From Shewanella sp. KX20019 (GTDB lineage: Bacteria > Pseudomonadota > Gammaproteobacteria > Enterobacterales > Shewanellaceae), in assembly GCF_016757755.1 (NCBI RefSeq), contig NZ_CP068437.1, forward strand, positions 2,046,001-2,110,000: a stretch of 64,000 nt of DNA, in the 5' to 3' direction. The notes under the pieces were generated by a model. That model made no database searches. It was not told the DNA's origin and saw nothing but the letters and a program-made list of their open reading frames with translations. Position numbers and translations under genes: made by a program. Shown piece after piece: positions 36,390 through 46,056 of this stretch (the first letter of the stretch is position 1; each line of letters begins with the position of its first letter).

Positions 36390-37556
36390 ATGACGGCGAT
36401 GTTTCGCTTTTGCTTTATCGTTGTTACTGGGGTGTTGGTTGCAGGGTGTTCCCTGTTGGAGATCAAGTTAGAAAGCGGCATTGATCCCTTGCCTAAAGAT
36501 CAGTTGAACATGCGCGTTTTTAGCCGCGATTTTAGTACCGTTTTCTATAGCCAGGTGGAAAGTGCTGCCGATTTGATTGAACGAAACAGCGATAGCGTGC
36601 CGATTAAATCGAACTCTTTGATGTGGAAAATTAATGCTGAGCAGAATCTGCAACACACCATATTTCAAGCATCGCCTACTGCCGCCATGGTTGATACTTG
36701 GGTGTTTACTGCACAGATGGCACAGTTCTTTGAATTCGGCGCAGGTAAAAATGTGTTTGGTGAGCAGCAGCAAACAGCTATCGATGTCAGTAACCATCTG
36801 AGAGATCAGTTTGAACGCACGATTAAAAATTTTGCTGTAGCAAGTTTTCAAAAAAACCAGGATTTCGTTACGCAGTATGTAGCTAAGCATCCCATCAAGG
36901 ATATGTCGTTTACCCGGCAGTCGGCCTTTACTGATTGGCTTGCGTACAATGAACTGAGTGAGTTTGATGCAGTAACGACCTTTGGTACAGTGCCCGAGGT
37001 GATGAGTGATATCTCTGACCGCATGGCAATGATAGCCGAGCAGATGCCAAAAATATTGGGCTGGAAAGCCGAACTTTATGCGCTACATTCCAATATTAAC
37101 GCCGAGGAAGTACAGGCCACCTTGGTGAGTATTAGTGATACCTCTGCCAAATTTCAACAGCTGATGGCGCAAAGTCCACAGATGATGCAGGCATTGGCAG
37201 TCGATATGCGCAGAGAGTTAACGCCACTGTTGACGCAGCTAAGTGCAGCAACCGATGACAAACTTAGCCAGTTATCTGTCGAGAGGCAAGCGTTGGAACT
37301 GATGGTTAAAAATGAGCGTGTTTCATTAGAAGCCATGGTGAGCAGAGAGCGAGCTGCTGCTGCGGTTGATTTAGAGAAAATCTCAGAGCAAACCGTTAAA
37401 GTGGTTTTCGAAGAGGTCAGTAAAACGCTCAAAAGCCTAATACTCTATTTTGTGTTGTTCTTGCTGGTGGTCTTTTTTGCGCCGCTGGGACTGGGTGTAT
37501 GGTTGGGTAAGAGAATGCAGAGATCAGCAGGCAATTCAATAGACAATAAAGTTTAG
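36390..37556 (+). CDS. Putative lipoprotein with C-terminal membrane anchor
   Basis: 388 residues from the ATG at 36390, which has GGAGG nine bases upstream. Residues 1-20 are a signal peptide ending in a lipobox (VLVAGC). The middle is helical, with two Gln/Glu-rich stretches likely to form coiled coils (MRRELTPLLTQLSAATDDKL, then SVERQALELMVKNERVSLEA). A hydrophobic helix at about 352-375 is followed by a short basic tail, so the protein spans or is tethered to the membrane at both ends. I recognise no catalytic motif. The coiled-coil and membrane anchor recall signal-transduction or envelope-spanning proteins, but no function is assigned. Confidence 0.75.
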   Translation: MTAMFRFCFIVVTGVLVAGCSLLEIKLESGIDPLPKDQLNMRVFSRDFSTVFYSQVESAADLIERNSDSVPIKSNSLMWKINAEQNLQHTIFQASPTAAMVDTWVFTAQMAQFFEFGAGKNVFGEQQQTAIDVSNHLRDQFERTIKNFAVASFQKNQDFVTQYVAKHPIKDMSFTRQSAFTDWLAYNELSEFDAVTTFGTVPEVMSDISDRMAMIAEQMPKILGWKAELYALHSNINAEEVQATLVSISDTSAKFQQLMAQSPQMMQALAVDMRRELTPLLTQLSAATDDKLSQLSVERQALELMVKNERVSLEAMVSRERAAAAVDLEKISEQTVKVVFEEVSKTLKSLILYFVLFLLVVFFAPLGLGVWLGKRMQRSAGNSIDNKV

Positions 37557-37700
37557 TGTTTTTGTCTAGTTTAGGTATCTTTTATTGGCTTGAATGAGCG
37601 TTATCGAGTGCTTAGGTTCATGAGTGGTGTTTAATGTTGGAGAGGTGAAAGTGGGAGCTTGATGGGTCAGAGTGAAATTCAATGAATGGGAACTTTGGTG

Positions 37701-37986
37701 TTTCCTCCTTCCTTGGAGGTCAGATGTGCTTGCGGCGAATCTCAGCAGTATCTGCACATATGCCGACCGCAGTTCATTGGAACCACTAGTGCCTAAAGGT
37801 AACTCACATCAGCCCCAAAGTGTGCTAGCAGCTATATCAGCTGTCGCTTTTTTAAAATCTAAAGCCAAATCAAAGTCGTGGCGCTTCGCCCACACCAGAG
37901 TCAAGGGTCAAAGCGCTTGTGCCCCTTGACAATCCCTCAGCGCCCCGGCGAAATTTAAACTGCGAAATTTCCAACGGGGAAGATTG
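37701..37986. repeat. Structured intergenic repeat, copy 1
   Basis: Starts TTTCCTCC and ends CAACGGGGAAGATT. Shared blocks with copy 2 are CATTGGAACCAC, GTCGTGG-GCTTCGCCCA and CGCCCCGGCGAAAT. A hairpin CCCCGGCGAAATTT...AAATTTCCAACGGGG is visible at its 3' end (about 37942-37978). Confidence 0.75.
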
Positions 37987-38189
37987 CTGTCTGCAAATTT
38001 GGCTACTTAAATGTAAATTCTGATGTTCACTGATGTGGAGGTTTATCTAACTTTAAAAATTTTTATTGGTAAGCCTAATGCTGAGAGTTTGAGCTTTTCA
38101 AACCCAGTGTAAATGCGGCTGAGGCCTTCGGAAACAGGACGTTTTCGTTGAGCCTACAAGGCCAATTCTATTCCAGACAGAATTTGGCA

Positions 38190-38477
38190 TTTCCTCCGTT
38201 CATGGCGGTCAGAGGTACTTGCTGCGAGCCTCAGTAGCGTCTGTACATACGCTTGCCGCAGGCCATTGGAACCACAATTGTTGAAAGTTAACTAATGTGT
38301 TGTTTGATAACTATCAAGCTGCGGCCTTACGGCCTAGAACGTCGTGGTGCTTCGCCCATTCTTGTCATTAAGAGTCGAGCCAAAGGATAAAGCGCATGTA
38401 CCCGCTGTTGATTTCATAAGAGTCAATCCCTTTGCGCCCCGGCGAAATATAAACAGCAAAATTCCAACGGGGGAGAT
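38190..38477. repeat. Structured intergenic repeat, copy 2
   Basis: Diverged copy of the 37701 repeat, aligned along its whole length with short gaps. A stem-pair change relative to copy 1 (G-C to A-T at 38217 and 38244) preserves pairing, suggesting selection on structure. Confidence 0.75.
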
Positions 38478-38516
38478 AAGCTTCTCAAGCTTGTGGTAAA
38501 CTATTTGCCTAAACCT

Positions 38517-38542
38517 AAAAGGAGACTCTAACTCCTTTTTTT
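38517..38542 (+). terminator. Rho-independent terminator after repeat copy 2
   Basis: AAAAGGAG and CTCCTTTTTTT around a 7-base loop. It has no gene upstream for 1 kb, so it may end a noncoding transcript covering the repeats. Confidence 0.75.
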
Positions 38543-38685
38543 GATCTAGTCGTTAAAGGTTGCAGCCTTCAACGGCACTAAATAGTTAAAACAGAACTTA
38601 TCAACCAATCATGCCAAAGCACACTTTTTCCATATACCGATCTCCAGTTAAGGCTTTTGCTGCGAACAGTGGAGAGGGCTTTTGA

Positions 38686-39945
38686 ATGTCTAATTTTTTA
38701 GCCGAGTTTAGTTGTATCGATACTCTGCTGACTCAAAGCCGAAGCCTGTGGCAGAACCGTAGTTTTGAATGCACAGATCTGCCTTGGAAGGATGATTTTC
38801 CGCAATTGGCAAACGTTGTGTGGCAACTTAATGATAATGACCTCGATATGATTGATGCGTCACAATCTCATCTTGTGGATACTTTATTACCGGCCCTTAA
38901 AAATGATTTGGCGAATAACAATCAAGACTGGGAGCTTAGCCTGTTGGCGCCTAATCGTGGCAATCTAGCCAATGACAAGCAGCAAACACTAGCCGCTGAA
39001 GCATCTTTGAGCTTAGCAGGAGGCATTACTGCTGCTGAACGCCCCCATTTTAGTGCGCATATAAAAGGCCGTAAGTGGCAACAGATCACGGCTTTTATTG
39101 AACATTTGCCGGATACTACCTTGCCTGTTCTAGAGTGGTGTGCAGGAAAAGGGCATTTAGGGCGCTTGATCGCAAAAACGACTGGACGCAGTGTGGTGAG
39201 TTTGGAGTGGCAACAGAGCCTGTGCGCTGCCGGTCAGCAGTTTGCAGATAAATGGCTATTACCACAACGTTTTGTCTGTGCAGATGCGTTTGCGGGCCAG
39301 GATGAGCAGTTAGTGCAGCAACAGTTAGCCGTGGCGCTGCATGCATGCGGCGATCTGCATGTCACTCTGTTAAAGCATGCTGCAGACGCAGGTACCCAGC
39401 AGGTAGTGATATCACCGTGCTGTTATCACCTTATTCAAGCTCAACATTACCAGCCACTTTCAATGGCGGCTAAGACAAGTGACTTACTACTGACTCGAGC
39501 CGATCTGCAACTGCCTTTGCAACAAAGCATGGTAGCCAGTGCTAAACAGGGCCAATATCGATTGCAAGAGATTGCTTGGCGATTAGGATTTGATTCTTTG
39601 CAACGAGAGATGCGTCATGTGGATGAGTATTTACCTATCCCATCGATTAAGCAAAGCCAGTTGAATGGCGAATTTGAAGCTTTCTGTCGTTGGGCAGCGG
39701 ACTGCAAACAAGTGCCCTTGATTGCAACGATTGACTGGGTGCATTATCACGCCATTGGGCGTGAACGACAGCGACTGACTCGCCGCATTGATTTAGTGGC
39801 ACACCTTTTTAGAGCGGTATTAGAAAAATGGCTATTAGTTGACCGAGTTTGCTTTTTAGAAGAGTGTGGATACCAGGTTGAGCTGAGTGAATTTTGTGCA
39901 AACAGTATAACACCCCGAAATGCACTAATTAGCGCATTTAAATAG
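38686..39945 (+). CDS. Predicted SAM-dependent methyltransferase
   Basis: 419 residues. The Rossmann-type SAM motif is VLEWCAGKGHLGRLIAK near residue 148. The block VALHACGDLHVTLLKHA, then VVISPCCYHLI near 245, is characteristic of the Methyltransf_32 (PF13679) group, whose members include RNA-associated methyltransferases. The target is unknown. There is no signal peptide or TM. The ATG follows GGAGAGG and the gene is solitary. Confidence 0.87.
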   Translation: MSNFLAEFSCIDTLLTQSRSLWQNRSFECTDLPWKDDFPQLANVVWQLNDNDLDMIDASQSHLVDTLLPALKNDLANNNQDWELSLLAPNRGNLANDKQQTLAAEASLSLAGGITAAERPHFSAHIKGRKWQQITAFIEHLPDTTLPVLEWCAGKGHLGRLIAKTTGRSVVSLEWQQSLCAAGQQFADKWLLPQRFVCADAFAGQDEQLVQQQLAVALHACGDLHVTLLKHAADAGTQQVVISPCCYHLIQAQHYQPLSMAAKTSDLLLTRADLQLPLQQSMVASAKQGQYRLQEIAWRLGFDSLQREMRHVDEYLPIPSIKQSQLNGEFEAFCRWAADCKQVPLIATIDWVHYHAIGRERQRLTRRIDLVAHLFRAVLEKWLLVDRVCFLEECGYQVELSEFCANSITPRNALISAFK

Positions 39946-40205
39946 AGAAATTACAGATTAATGATTTAATAAGTGCGTAACAAATTGTTTATTAAGTTGT
40001 AATTGAGTCAGCTATGATTGAATCTGACGTTAAATAAGTGTCATTTTAATAGCAATGCCGATGATCGAGTGGATTAAAAGATCTCAGTTATGAGGTTTTT
40101 TATTGAATCATCAGCTTTTTCTTGCTCAAATGGCTGGTTAATAATAAATAATTATCTACATTGGTCGAAAATTGACCCGTTTAGTGAGCGATAAAATACA
40201 GTTTC

Positions 40206-41255
40206 ATGAAATATTCCCGCGTTTTTATCAATAGCATGGCCTACGAATTAGCGCCTGAAGTTGTTTCGACTTCGGAGCTTGAATCTCGTTTAGCGCCGTT
40301 ATACAAAAAGTTTCGTATTCCGATGGGGCAACTTGCTGCATTGACTGGGATCCATGAACGACGTTGGTGGCCAAAAGGGCACAGGTTGTCTGACGGAGCA
40401 TTAGCTGCGGCGCACAAGGCGATTGATGAAACCGATGTCCAGATAAGCGATTTAGGTGCGGTGGTTTACACTGGCGTTTGTCGTGATCAACATGAACCCG
40501 CAACAGCATGTCGTATCGCCGCTGAGCTTGGCGTATCTAAAGATACGGCGATTTACGATATCAGTAATGCGTGTTTAGGCGTGTTGTCCGGTATTTTAGA
40601 TATCGCAAACCGTATCGAATTAGGTCAAATCAAAGCCGGCCTTGTCGTTTCATGTGAATCCGCTCGTCACATTGTAGATATCACCATCGACAAAATGCTT
40701 GCCGAACCGACAATGCAAAATTTTGCACAGTCGCTAGCCACATTAACGGGTGGTTCTGGTGCGGTAGCGGTTTTATTGACCGATGGAAGCTTAAACCTAA
40801 AAGGTGCGCGTCAGCATCAGTTGTTAGGAGCTAGTCATCTGTCAGCGCCGCAACATTACGACTTATGCCAATGGGGGCTTGAAGAAGCGGGTCCTCAGTT
40901 ATACCGAGAATATATGCGCACTAATGGTGTCGCTTTACTGAAAGAGGGTGTTGAACTCGCGCGCCATACCTGGAGCCATTTCTTAGATCAGCGTAGTTGG
41001 TTAGTTGAGCAAGTTGATAAAGTCATTTGTCATCAAGTGGGCTCATCAAACCGCCGTAATGTGCTTCAAGCGTTGAATATTCCGGAAGAAAAAGAGTTTC
41101 CAACCTATAAACTACTGGGCAACATGGGCACAGTATCATTGCCTGTTACTGCTGCAATGGCCCACGATCAAGGCTTTTTGAAAAGCGGCGATCAAGTAAG
41201 CTTTTTAGGGATTGGTAGTGGCTTAAACTGCATGATGTTAGGCCTTAAGTGGTAA
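40206..41255 (+). CDS. oleA: OleA, head-to-head acyl-CoA condensing enzyme
   Basis: Thiolase-fold enzyme that condenses two fatty acyl-CoAs to a beta-keto acid, the first step of long-chain olefin synthesis. The 349 residues show catalytic Cys123 in YDISNACLGVLSGI, the histidine in ICHQVGSSNRRNVL, and the asparagine in LLGNMGTVSLP. OleA proteins resemble FabH but carry ALTGIHERRWW near residue 45. It heads oleABCD. In shewanellae this pathway gives a polyunsaturated C31 hydrocarbon from polyunsaturated acyl chains; that product is family knowledge, not shown here. Confidence 0.95.
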   Translation: MKYSRVFINSMAYELAPEVVSTSELESRLAPLYKKFRIPMGQLAALTGIHERRWWPKGHRLSDGALAAAHKAIDETDVQISDLGAVVYTGVCRDQHEPATACRIAAELGVSKDTAIYDISNACLGVLSGILDIANRIELGQIKAGLVVSCESARHIVDITIDKMLAEPTMQNFAQSLATLTGGSGAVAVLLTDGSLNLKGARQHQLLGASHLSAPQHYDLCQWGLEEAGPQLYREYMRTNGVALLKEGVELARHTWSHFLDQRSWLVEQVDKVICHQVGSSNRRNVLQALNIPEEKEFPTYKLLGNMGTVSLPVTAAMAHDQGFLKSGDQVSFLGIGSGLNCMMLGLKW

Positions 41256-41352
41256 ATCTACCGGCCAGTAGCGCTCGTTGCTGGCTACCCTTACGCCTTT
41301 ATTACGCATCATCGCTTATACATAGCCCAGCATAAAAATTATAGGAAGCGTC

Positions 41353-42258
41353 ATGTTAGACACTCTGCACCCATTTAAACGTAATTATTTAGATAGAAAC
41401 GGCAATAAACTTCAGTACGTGAATGAAGGTTCTGGCGAACCTGTGGTTATGGTTCACGGAAATCCAAGTTGGTCGTTTTACTATCGTAATCTGATTAGCG
41501 CGTTAAGCGGTAAGCATCAATGTATTGTGCCTGACCATATTGGTTGTGGCCTTTCTGATAAGCCTGATGATAGCTGCTATGATTACACCTTAAAAAGCCG
41601 CATAGATGACCTTGAAGCACTGCTTGAGCATCTAGACGTTAAAGAGAATATTACTCTAGTCGTCCACGACTGGGGCGGCATGATAGGTATGGGCTATGCA
41701 GCTCGTTATCCAGAGCGCATAAAGCGTTTAGTTATTCTCAACACGGGTGCGTTTCATCTTCCTAAGACAAAACCTTTCCCATGGGCACTTTCAATCTGCC
41801 GCAATACCTTTGTTGGTACTTGCTTAGTGCGTGGCTTTAATGCTTTTGCATCGGCAGCATCTTATGTAGGTGTAAAGCGTAAGCCTATGCATAAAGACAT
41901 TCGTGCAGCTTACGTTGCACCATTTAACTCTTGGGCCAATCGTATCTCTACCTTACGTTTTGTGCAGGATATTCCGTTAAAGCCAGGCGATCGTAATTAC
42001 GACATGGTGTCAGATATTGCCGCAAGCCTAGATAAGTTTGCCAAAGTACCTACCGTCATTTGCTGGGGACTGCAGGATTTCGTATTTGATAAGCACTTTT
42101 TAGCTGAATGGAAACAACGAATGCCTCATGCTCAAGTGCATGAGTTTGCAGATTGTGGCCACTATATTCTGGAAGATGCCTCTGATGAAGTCATTGCGCA
42201 TATCAGCACTTTTATTGATGAAAATAGTATTGAAGTAGTACAAGACTCGGTGGCGTAA
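41353..42258 (+). CDS. oleB: OleB, beta-lactone decarboxylase
   Basis: Alpha/beta-hydrolase of the haloalkane-dehalogenase type that decarboxylates the beta-lactone made by OleC to the cis-olefin. The 301 residues have the oxyanion motif VMVHGNPSW at 33-40, the nucleophile Asp106 in LVVHDWGGMIG, and the C-terminal histidine in DCGHYILED. OleB lies between oleA and oleC, as in other separate-gene clusters. The ATG has AGGAAG ahead of it. The intergenic gap to oleC is five bases. Confidence 0.94.
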   Translation: MLDTLHPFKRNYLDRNGNKLQYVNEGSGEPVVMVHGNPSWSFYYRNLISALSGKHQCIVPDHIGCGLSDKPDDSCYDYTLKSRIDDLEALLEHLDVKENITLVVHDWGGMIGMGYAARYPERIKRLVILNTGAFHLPKTKPFPWALSICRNTFVGTCLVRGFNAFASAASYVGVKRKPMHKDIRAAYVAPFNSWANRISTLRFVQDIPLKPGDRNYDMVSDIAASLDKFAKVPTVICWGLQDFVFDKHFLAEWKQRMPHAQVHEFADCGHYILEDASDEVIAHISTFIDENSIEVVQDSVA

Positions 42259-42263
42259 ATATC

Positions 42264-43970
42264 ATGACAAGTCCGCTTGAGAGTAAGCACGTTGCTGCAA
42301 ACCTTTGTCGCCATCTTGTCGACGCTGCCAACAACATTCCTGACTCTCTTGCGGTTGCTGTACAACACTCAAGTGGTCAGGCTGTTGAGTGCTTAAGCTA
42401 TGAAGAGATGGACTTTCAAACGCTTAATGCAAAAAGTGACCAAATCGCTGCCGCACTGATAAAATTTGGCCTCACGCCGGGCATGAAAGCCGTGCTGATG
42501 GTGACCCCCAGTATCGACTTCTTCTGTTTGACCTTTGCCCTGTTTAAAGCGGGCATTATTCCTATTTTGGTCGATCCTGGGATGGGGGTTAAAAACCTCA
42601 AACAGTGTTTTATTGAAGCCGACCCCGATGTGTTTATTGGCATCCCTAAAGCACATATTGCCAGACGATTATTTGGTTGGGGCAAGCACAGCGTTAAACA
42701 CCTGATCACTGTCGGTGGCGGCAAGCTGGTAAATAAGTTCACCGGCGCGATAAACCTCGAGAAAATCGTTAGTAAGGTCAGTGACGACCAAGCTTTTAAA
42801 CTGCAGTGGTTGGCAGATGATGCCATGGCGGCCATTTTGTTTACCAGCGGCAGTACCGGCACACCCAAAGGCGTGGTTTACTCTCACAAAATGTTTGAAG
42901 CGCAAATTAGTGCCCTTAAGCATGACTATGCCATTAAACCAGGTGAGCGTGACTTAGCCACTTTTCCGCTATTTTCATTATTTGGCCCCGCGTTGGGGAT
43001 GGCGTCTATTGTGCCAGATATGGATGCCAGTAAGCCTATCACCGCTAATCCCGATTTTATCTTTGCTGCGATTGAAAAGTACCAATGTAGCAATATGTTT
43101 GTTAACCCGGCATTGATAGAACGATTGGGCCAAGCGGGAAGTCATAGCAAGCATCACTTAAGCAGCATTAAGCGAGTGATCTCGGCGGGCGCGCCTGCCA
43201 CTATCTCATCGATTAAGCGTTTTAGCAGCATGCTCAATGATGATGTTGAGGTGCTCAACTCATACGGTGCGACAGAATCCTTACCGTTAAGTAAAATCGG
43301 TAGCCAAGCACTGTTTAATACCATCGATGTGACAGATAACGGCGGTGGTATTTGTGTTGGCACTGCTATTGGCGGCGTTGAGCTCGCCATTATTGATATC
43401 GATGAACAACCGATCAAAGAATGGTCTGAGAAATTAAAGCTTTCGGCCAATCAAATTGGTGAAATTGTAGTAAAAGGGCCGATGGTCAGCCGTACTTATT
43501 ATCACAGAGAAACTGCGACCTTAGCTGCCAAAATTAACGATGGCACTGCAACTCGCCACCGAATGGGTGACTTGGGTTACCTTGATGATAAGGGCTTATT
43601 GTGGATGTGCGGCCGCAAGGCACACCGTGTCGATGCGATAACGGCCGATAACAGCATGCAGCGTTACTACTCTATCCCATGTGAGCGAATTTTTAATACC
43701 CACCCCGAGATAAAGCGCAGTGCGCTGGTGGGCGTGGTGATTGCGGGTAAGCTAACACCGCTGGTCTGTATCGAGCTTAATCAGGCTGTGGCTTGTTCAA
43801 AGTCGGCTATCTTGTATGCGCAGCTGCGAGAGCTTGCTGGGCAACATAGCCAAACGCAGGGGATTGAGCGCTTCTTAATTCATGCTGACTTCCCGGTTGA
43901 TATTCGTCATAACGCCAAAATATTTAGAGAGAAACTGGCCGTTTGGGCGCAGAAACAGATCAAGGAATAG
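42264..43970 (+). CDS. oleC: OleC, beta-lactone synthetase
   Basis: AMP-binding-superfamily enzyme of 568 residues that converts the beta-hydroxy acid to a beta-lactone using ATP. The adenylation P-loop is AAILFTSGSTGTPKGVVYSH near residue 189-208, the A5-type motif is LNSYGATESLP, and the C-terminal domain begins near residue 440 (MGDLGYLDDKGLLWMCGRKA). It starts five bases past oleB and ends at the oleD start, so the two are probably translationally coupled. Confidence 0.94.
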   Translation: MTSPLESKHVAANLCRHLVDAANNIPDSLAVAVQHSSGQAVECLSYEEMDFQTLNAKSDQIAAALIKFGLTPGMKAVLMVTPSIDFFCLTFALFKAGIIPILVDPGMGVKNLKQCFIEADPDVFIGIPKAHIARRLFGWGKHSVKHLITVGGGKLVNKFTGAINLEKIVSKVSDDQAFKLQWLADDAMAAILFTSGSTGTPKGVVYSHKMFEAQISALKHDYAIKPGERDLATFPLFSLFGPALGMASIVPDMDASKPITANPDFIFAAIEKYQCSNMFVNPALIERLGQAGSHSKHHLSSIKRVISAGAPATISSIKRFSSMLNDDVEVLNSYGATESLPLSKIGSQALFNTIDVTDNGGGICVGTAIGGVELAIIDIDEQPIKEWSEKLKLSANQIGEIVVKGPMVSRTYYHRETATLAAKINDGTATRHRMGDLGYLDDKGLLWMCGRKAHRVDAITADNSMQRYYSIPCERIFNTHPEIKRSALVGVVIAGKLTPLVCIELNQAVACSKSAILYAQLRELAGQHSQTQGIERFLIHADFPVDIRHNAKIFREKLAVWAQKQIKE

Positions 43971-45083
43971 TTGATTGTGTTTGACAATAATTCGTTAGTC
44001 CCCCCTTTAACTGATTTTGCCGCGCTAGAACAAGCGGCGCTGCTCAATTTAAAATCCCATGCATCACACGCGTTTGTTACAGGCGCAGGCGGTTTTTTAG
44101 GTAAAGCCATTTGTGAGCGCTTGTTGGCCGTTGGGATCGAAGTGACAGGCTTTGCTCGTGGTGATTATCCCTCGCTTTCAGCAATGGGCGTTAACATGAT
44201 AAAGGGCGACCTTGCTGATGAGGCGGCAGTGTGTGCGGCCATGCAAGGCTGCGATATTGTATTTCATGTAGCCTCCAAAGCAGGTGTTTGGGGCAGTAAG
44301 CTGAGCTATTTCTCGCCTAACGTTGATGGGGCTCGTTATATCATCAACGCGTGTAAACAATCTAATATCAGCAAGCTTATCTATACCAGTACGCCTAGCG
44401 TGACGTTTGCAGGTCTTGATGAAAATGGCTGTGATGAATCGGCGCCTTATGCAGAGCATTATCTGAACTTTTATGGTGAATCAAAAGCCGTTGCTGAAAA
44501 GATGATGATAGCCGCTAGCGGTGATAAAACTGCGGCAGGGCAAGTGTTGCAAACAGTGTCGTTACGACCGCACCTTATTTGGGGCCCTGGGGATCCGCAT
44601 TTAGTGCCACGGGTACTGGAGCGTGCTCAAGCCGGGCGCTTAAAGTTGGTGGGTAAGAAAGACAAACTGGTCGATACCATTTATGTTGGCAACGCCGCTT
44701 TTGCGCATATCCTGGCAGCTGAGCGATTATGCGCTGCAAGTGCGCAAAGTTTGCAGGCACCGTGTGCAGGCAAAGCTTACTATTTGAGTAATGACGAACC
44801 CATTACCATGGCTGAGATGCTCAATAAAATCCTCGATTGTAAAGGGTTACCCAATGTCAGTAAGCGGGTACCCACCTCTATAGCCTATGGTGTTGGGGTG
44901 GTACTGGAAACCATTTACCGTTTGTTGGCTAAATCGGAAGAACCAATAATGACCCGCTTTGTGGCAAGACAGCTCTCGACCAGTCACTACTTTGATATCA
45001 GTGCCGCTAAACGCGATCTTGGTTACAGCGCTATTGTGAGTATTGATGAAGGTATGCAACGACTCAAAAAGTCGCTAAGTTAG
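43971..45083 (+). CDS. oleD: OleD, beta-keto acid reductase
   Basis: Extended short-chain dehydrogenase family protein that reduces the OleA product with NADPH to a beta-hydroxy acid. The nucleotide motif is VTGAGGFLGKAICERL near residue 38, and the catalytic Tyr-x-x-x-Lys is in FYGESKAVAEKM near residue 168. The start is a TTG at 43971 next to the oleC stop, with AAGGA four bases upstream; a GTG at 43977 is equally plausible. The 370-residue length is normal. It closes the ole operon. Confidence 0.93.
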   Translation: MIVFDNNSLVPPLTDFAALEQAALLNLKSHASHAFVTGAGGFLGKAICERLLAVGIEVTGFARGDYPSLSAMGVNMIKGDLADEAAVCAAMQGCDIVFHVASKAGVWGSKLSYFSPNVDGARYIINACKQSNISKLIYTSTPSVTFAGLDENGCDESAPYAEHYLNFYGESKAVAEKMMIAASGDKTAAGQVLQTVSLRPHLIWGPGDPHLVPRVLERAQAGRLKLVGKKDKLVDTIYVGNAAFAHILAAERLCAASAQSLQAPCAGKAYYLSNDEPITMAEMLNKILDCKGLPNVSKRVPTSIAYGVGVVLETIYRLLAKSEEPIMTRFVARQLSTSHYFDISAAKRDLGYSAIVSIDEGMQRLKKSLS

Positions 45084-45131
45084 AGCTAACTGCGTCATTA
45101 AAATTTAGATTGAAACTCAAGGAGTGGAGTT

Positions 45132-45536
45132 ATGCAAACAGCCAGCTGTAATTGTGGAAAATTATCTCTATCTGTTAGCGGTGAGCCTATTCGAGTATCA
45201 GTGTGTCATTGCCATGCTTGCCAAAAGCGCACCGGCAGTGCCTTTGGGGTTCAAGCACGTTATGCATTAAACCAAGTCGCTTTTAATGGGGAGAGTCATC
45301 ACTATCAACGTGTAGGTGATGAAGGCGCAGTGATCACTTTTCAATTTTGTCCCAATTGTGGCGGTAACCTGTGGTTTACCATGGATCTCATGCCAGATGT
45401 GGTGGCGATCCCACTGGGTAACTTTGCCGATGACGACGTATCAAAACAGCAGTTAGCCGCGCCAACCGTCTCTGTTTATCAAGAACGTTGCCACGATTGG
45501 GTAAAGCTTGAAGGCATAGAAGAGGTATATGATTAA
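45132..45536 (+). CDS. GFA-domain (CENP-V type) zinc protein
   Basis: 134 residues with the cysteine pattern of the GFA family: CNCGKLSLSV, CHCHACQKRTGSAFG and FCPNCGGNLWF. These proteins bind zinc and were first described as glutathione-dependent formaldehyde-activating enzymes, though most members' roles are unknown. The ATG follows AAGGAGTGGAG. It begins 48 bases past oleD on the same strand and may share its transcript. Confidence 0.9.
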   Translation: MQTASCNCGKLSLSVSGEPIRVSVCHCHACQKRTGSAFGVQARYALNQVAFNGESHHYQRVGDEGAVITFQFCPNCGGNLWFTMDLMPDVVAIPLGNFADDDVSKQQLAAPTVSVYQERCHDWVKLEGIEEVYD

Positions 45537-45579
45537 TTTGTTGGCGCATTTTTGTTATCTTTAATTGTACGGAGTAGAA

Positions 45580-46023
45580 ATGAAACCATTAGAGAGCAAG
45601 ATGATGTTATTTTTCTCCGCATGGCTATTACTAGCATTTCCGCTGAGCGCAGCACACAACCCTTTTATTGGCAGCTGGTCACTGGTGTCGGGTAAGTACC
45701 TCGATGGCAAGGGAGAGTGGGTAAATTACGGTGACTTAAAACTGAGTGCAATTAAGGTGATTTCTGCTAGCCACTTTAGTTTCACCACCATGAAAAATAT
45801 AGGTACTGAAGCCGAACCAAAATCAGAGTTTTGGGCTGCAGGTACTGGCCGCTATAAATATACCGAAACTGAATATACCGAGTATCCAGAGTTCAATTCG
45901 TTTGGTGTAAAACCTAATACCCCATTTACCTTCTTTTATGAGATCTCTGAGGATAAGTGGCAAACGAGGCGTATTGAAGATGGCGTACTGAAAGAGCAAG
46001 AGTTATGGATAAAATTGGACTGA
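45580..46023 (+). CDS. Secreted hypothetical protein
   Basis: 147 residues from the ATG at 45580, which has GGAG seven bases upstream. Residues 1-25 form a signal peptide ending in LSAA-H. The mature part, from NPFIGSWSLVSGKYLDGKGE, resembles small lipocalin/DUF4488-like beta barrels that begin with a G-x-W-x-L motif. No catalytic residues are evident. It likely acts in the periplasm or is released. The neighbours give no clue to function. Confidence 0.65.
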   Translation: MKPLESKMMLFFSAWLLLAFPLSAAHNPFIGSWSLVSGKYLDGKGEWVNYGDLKLSAIKVISASHFSFTTMKNIGTEAEPKSEFWAAGTGRYKYTETEYTEYPEFNSFGVKPNTPFTFFYEISEDKWQTRRIEDGVLKEQELWIKLD

Positions 46024-46056
46024 GTCGCATCGATTGAATGAATAAGGAAATACAAC

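Larger units (their letters stand above)
37557..38685. other. 1.1 kb gene-free region with paired structured repeats
   Basis: There is no credible gene. Two diverged copies of a ~290-base sequence, at 37701-37986 and 38190-38477, dominate the region, 489 bases apart. The second copy is followed by a good rho-independent terminator at 38517. The spacing and terminator suggest at least one transcribed, noncoding product. Confidence 0.6.

Noticed and set aside
37672..37929. 85-codon frame inside repeat copy 1
   Set aside because: The second repeat copy does not preserve it, so it is chance.
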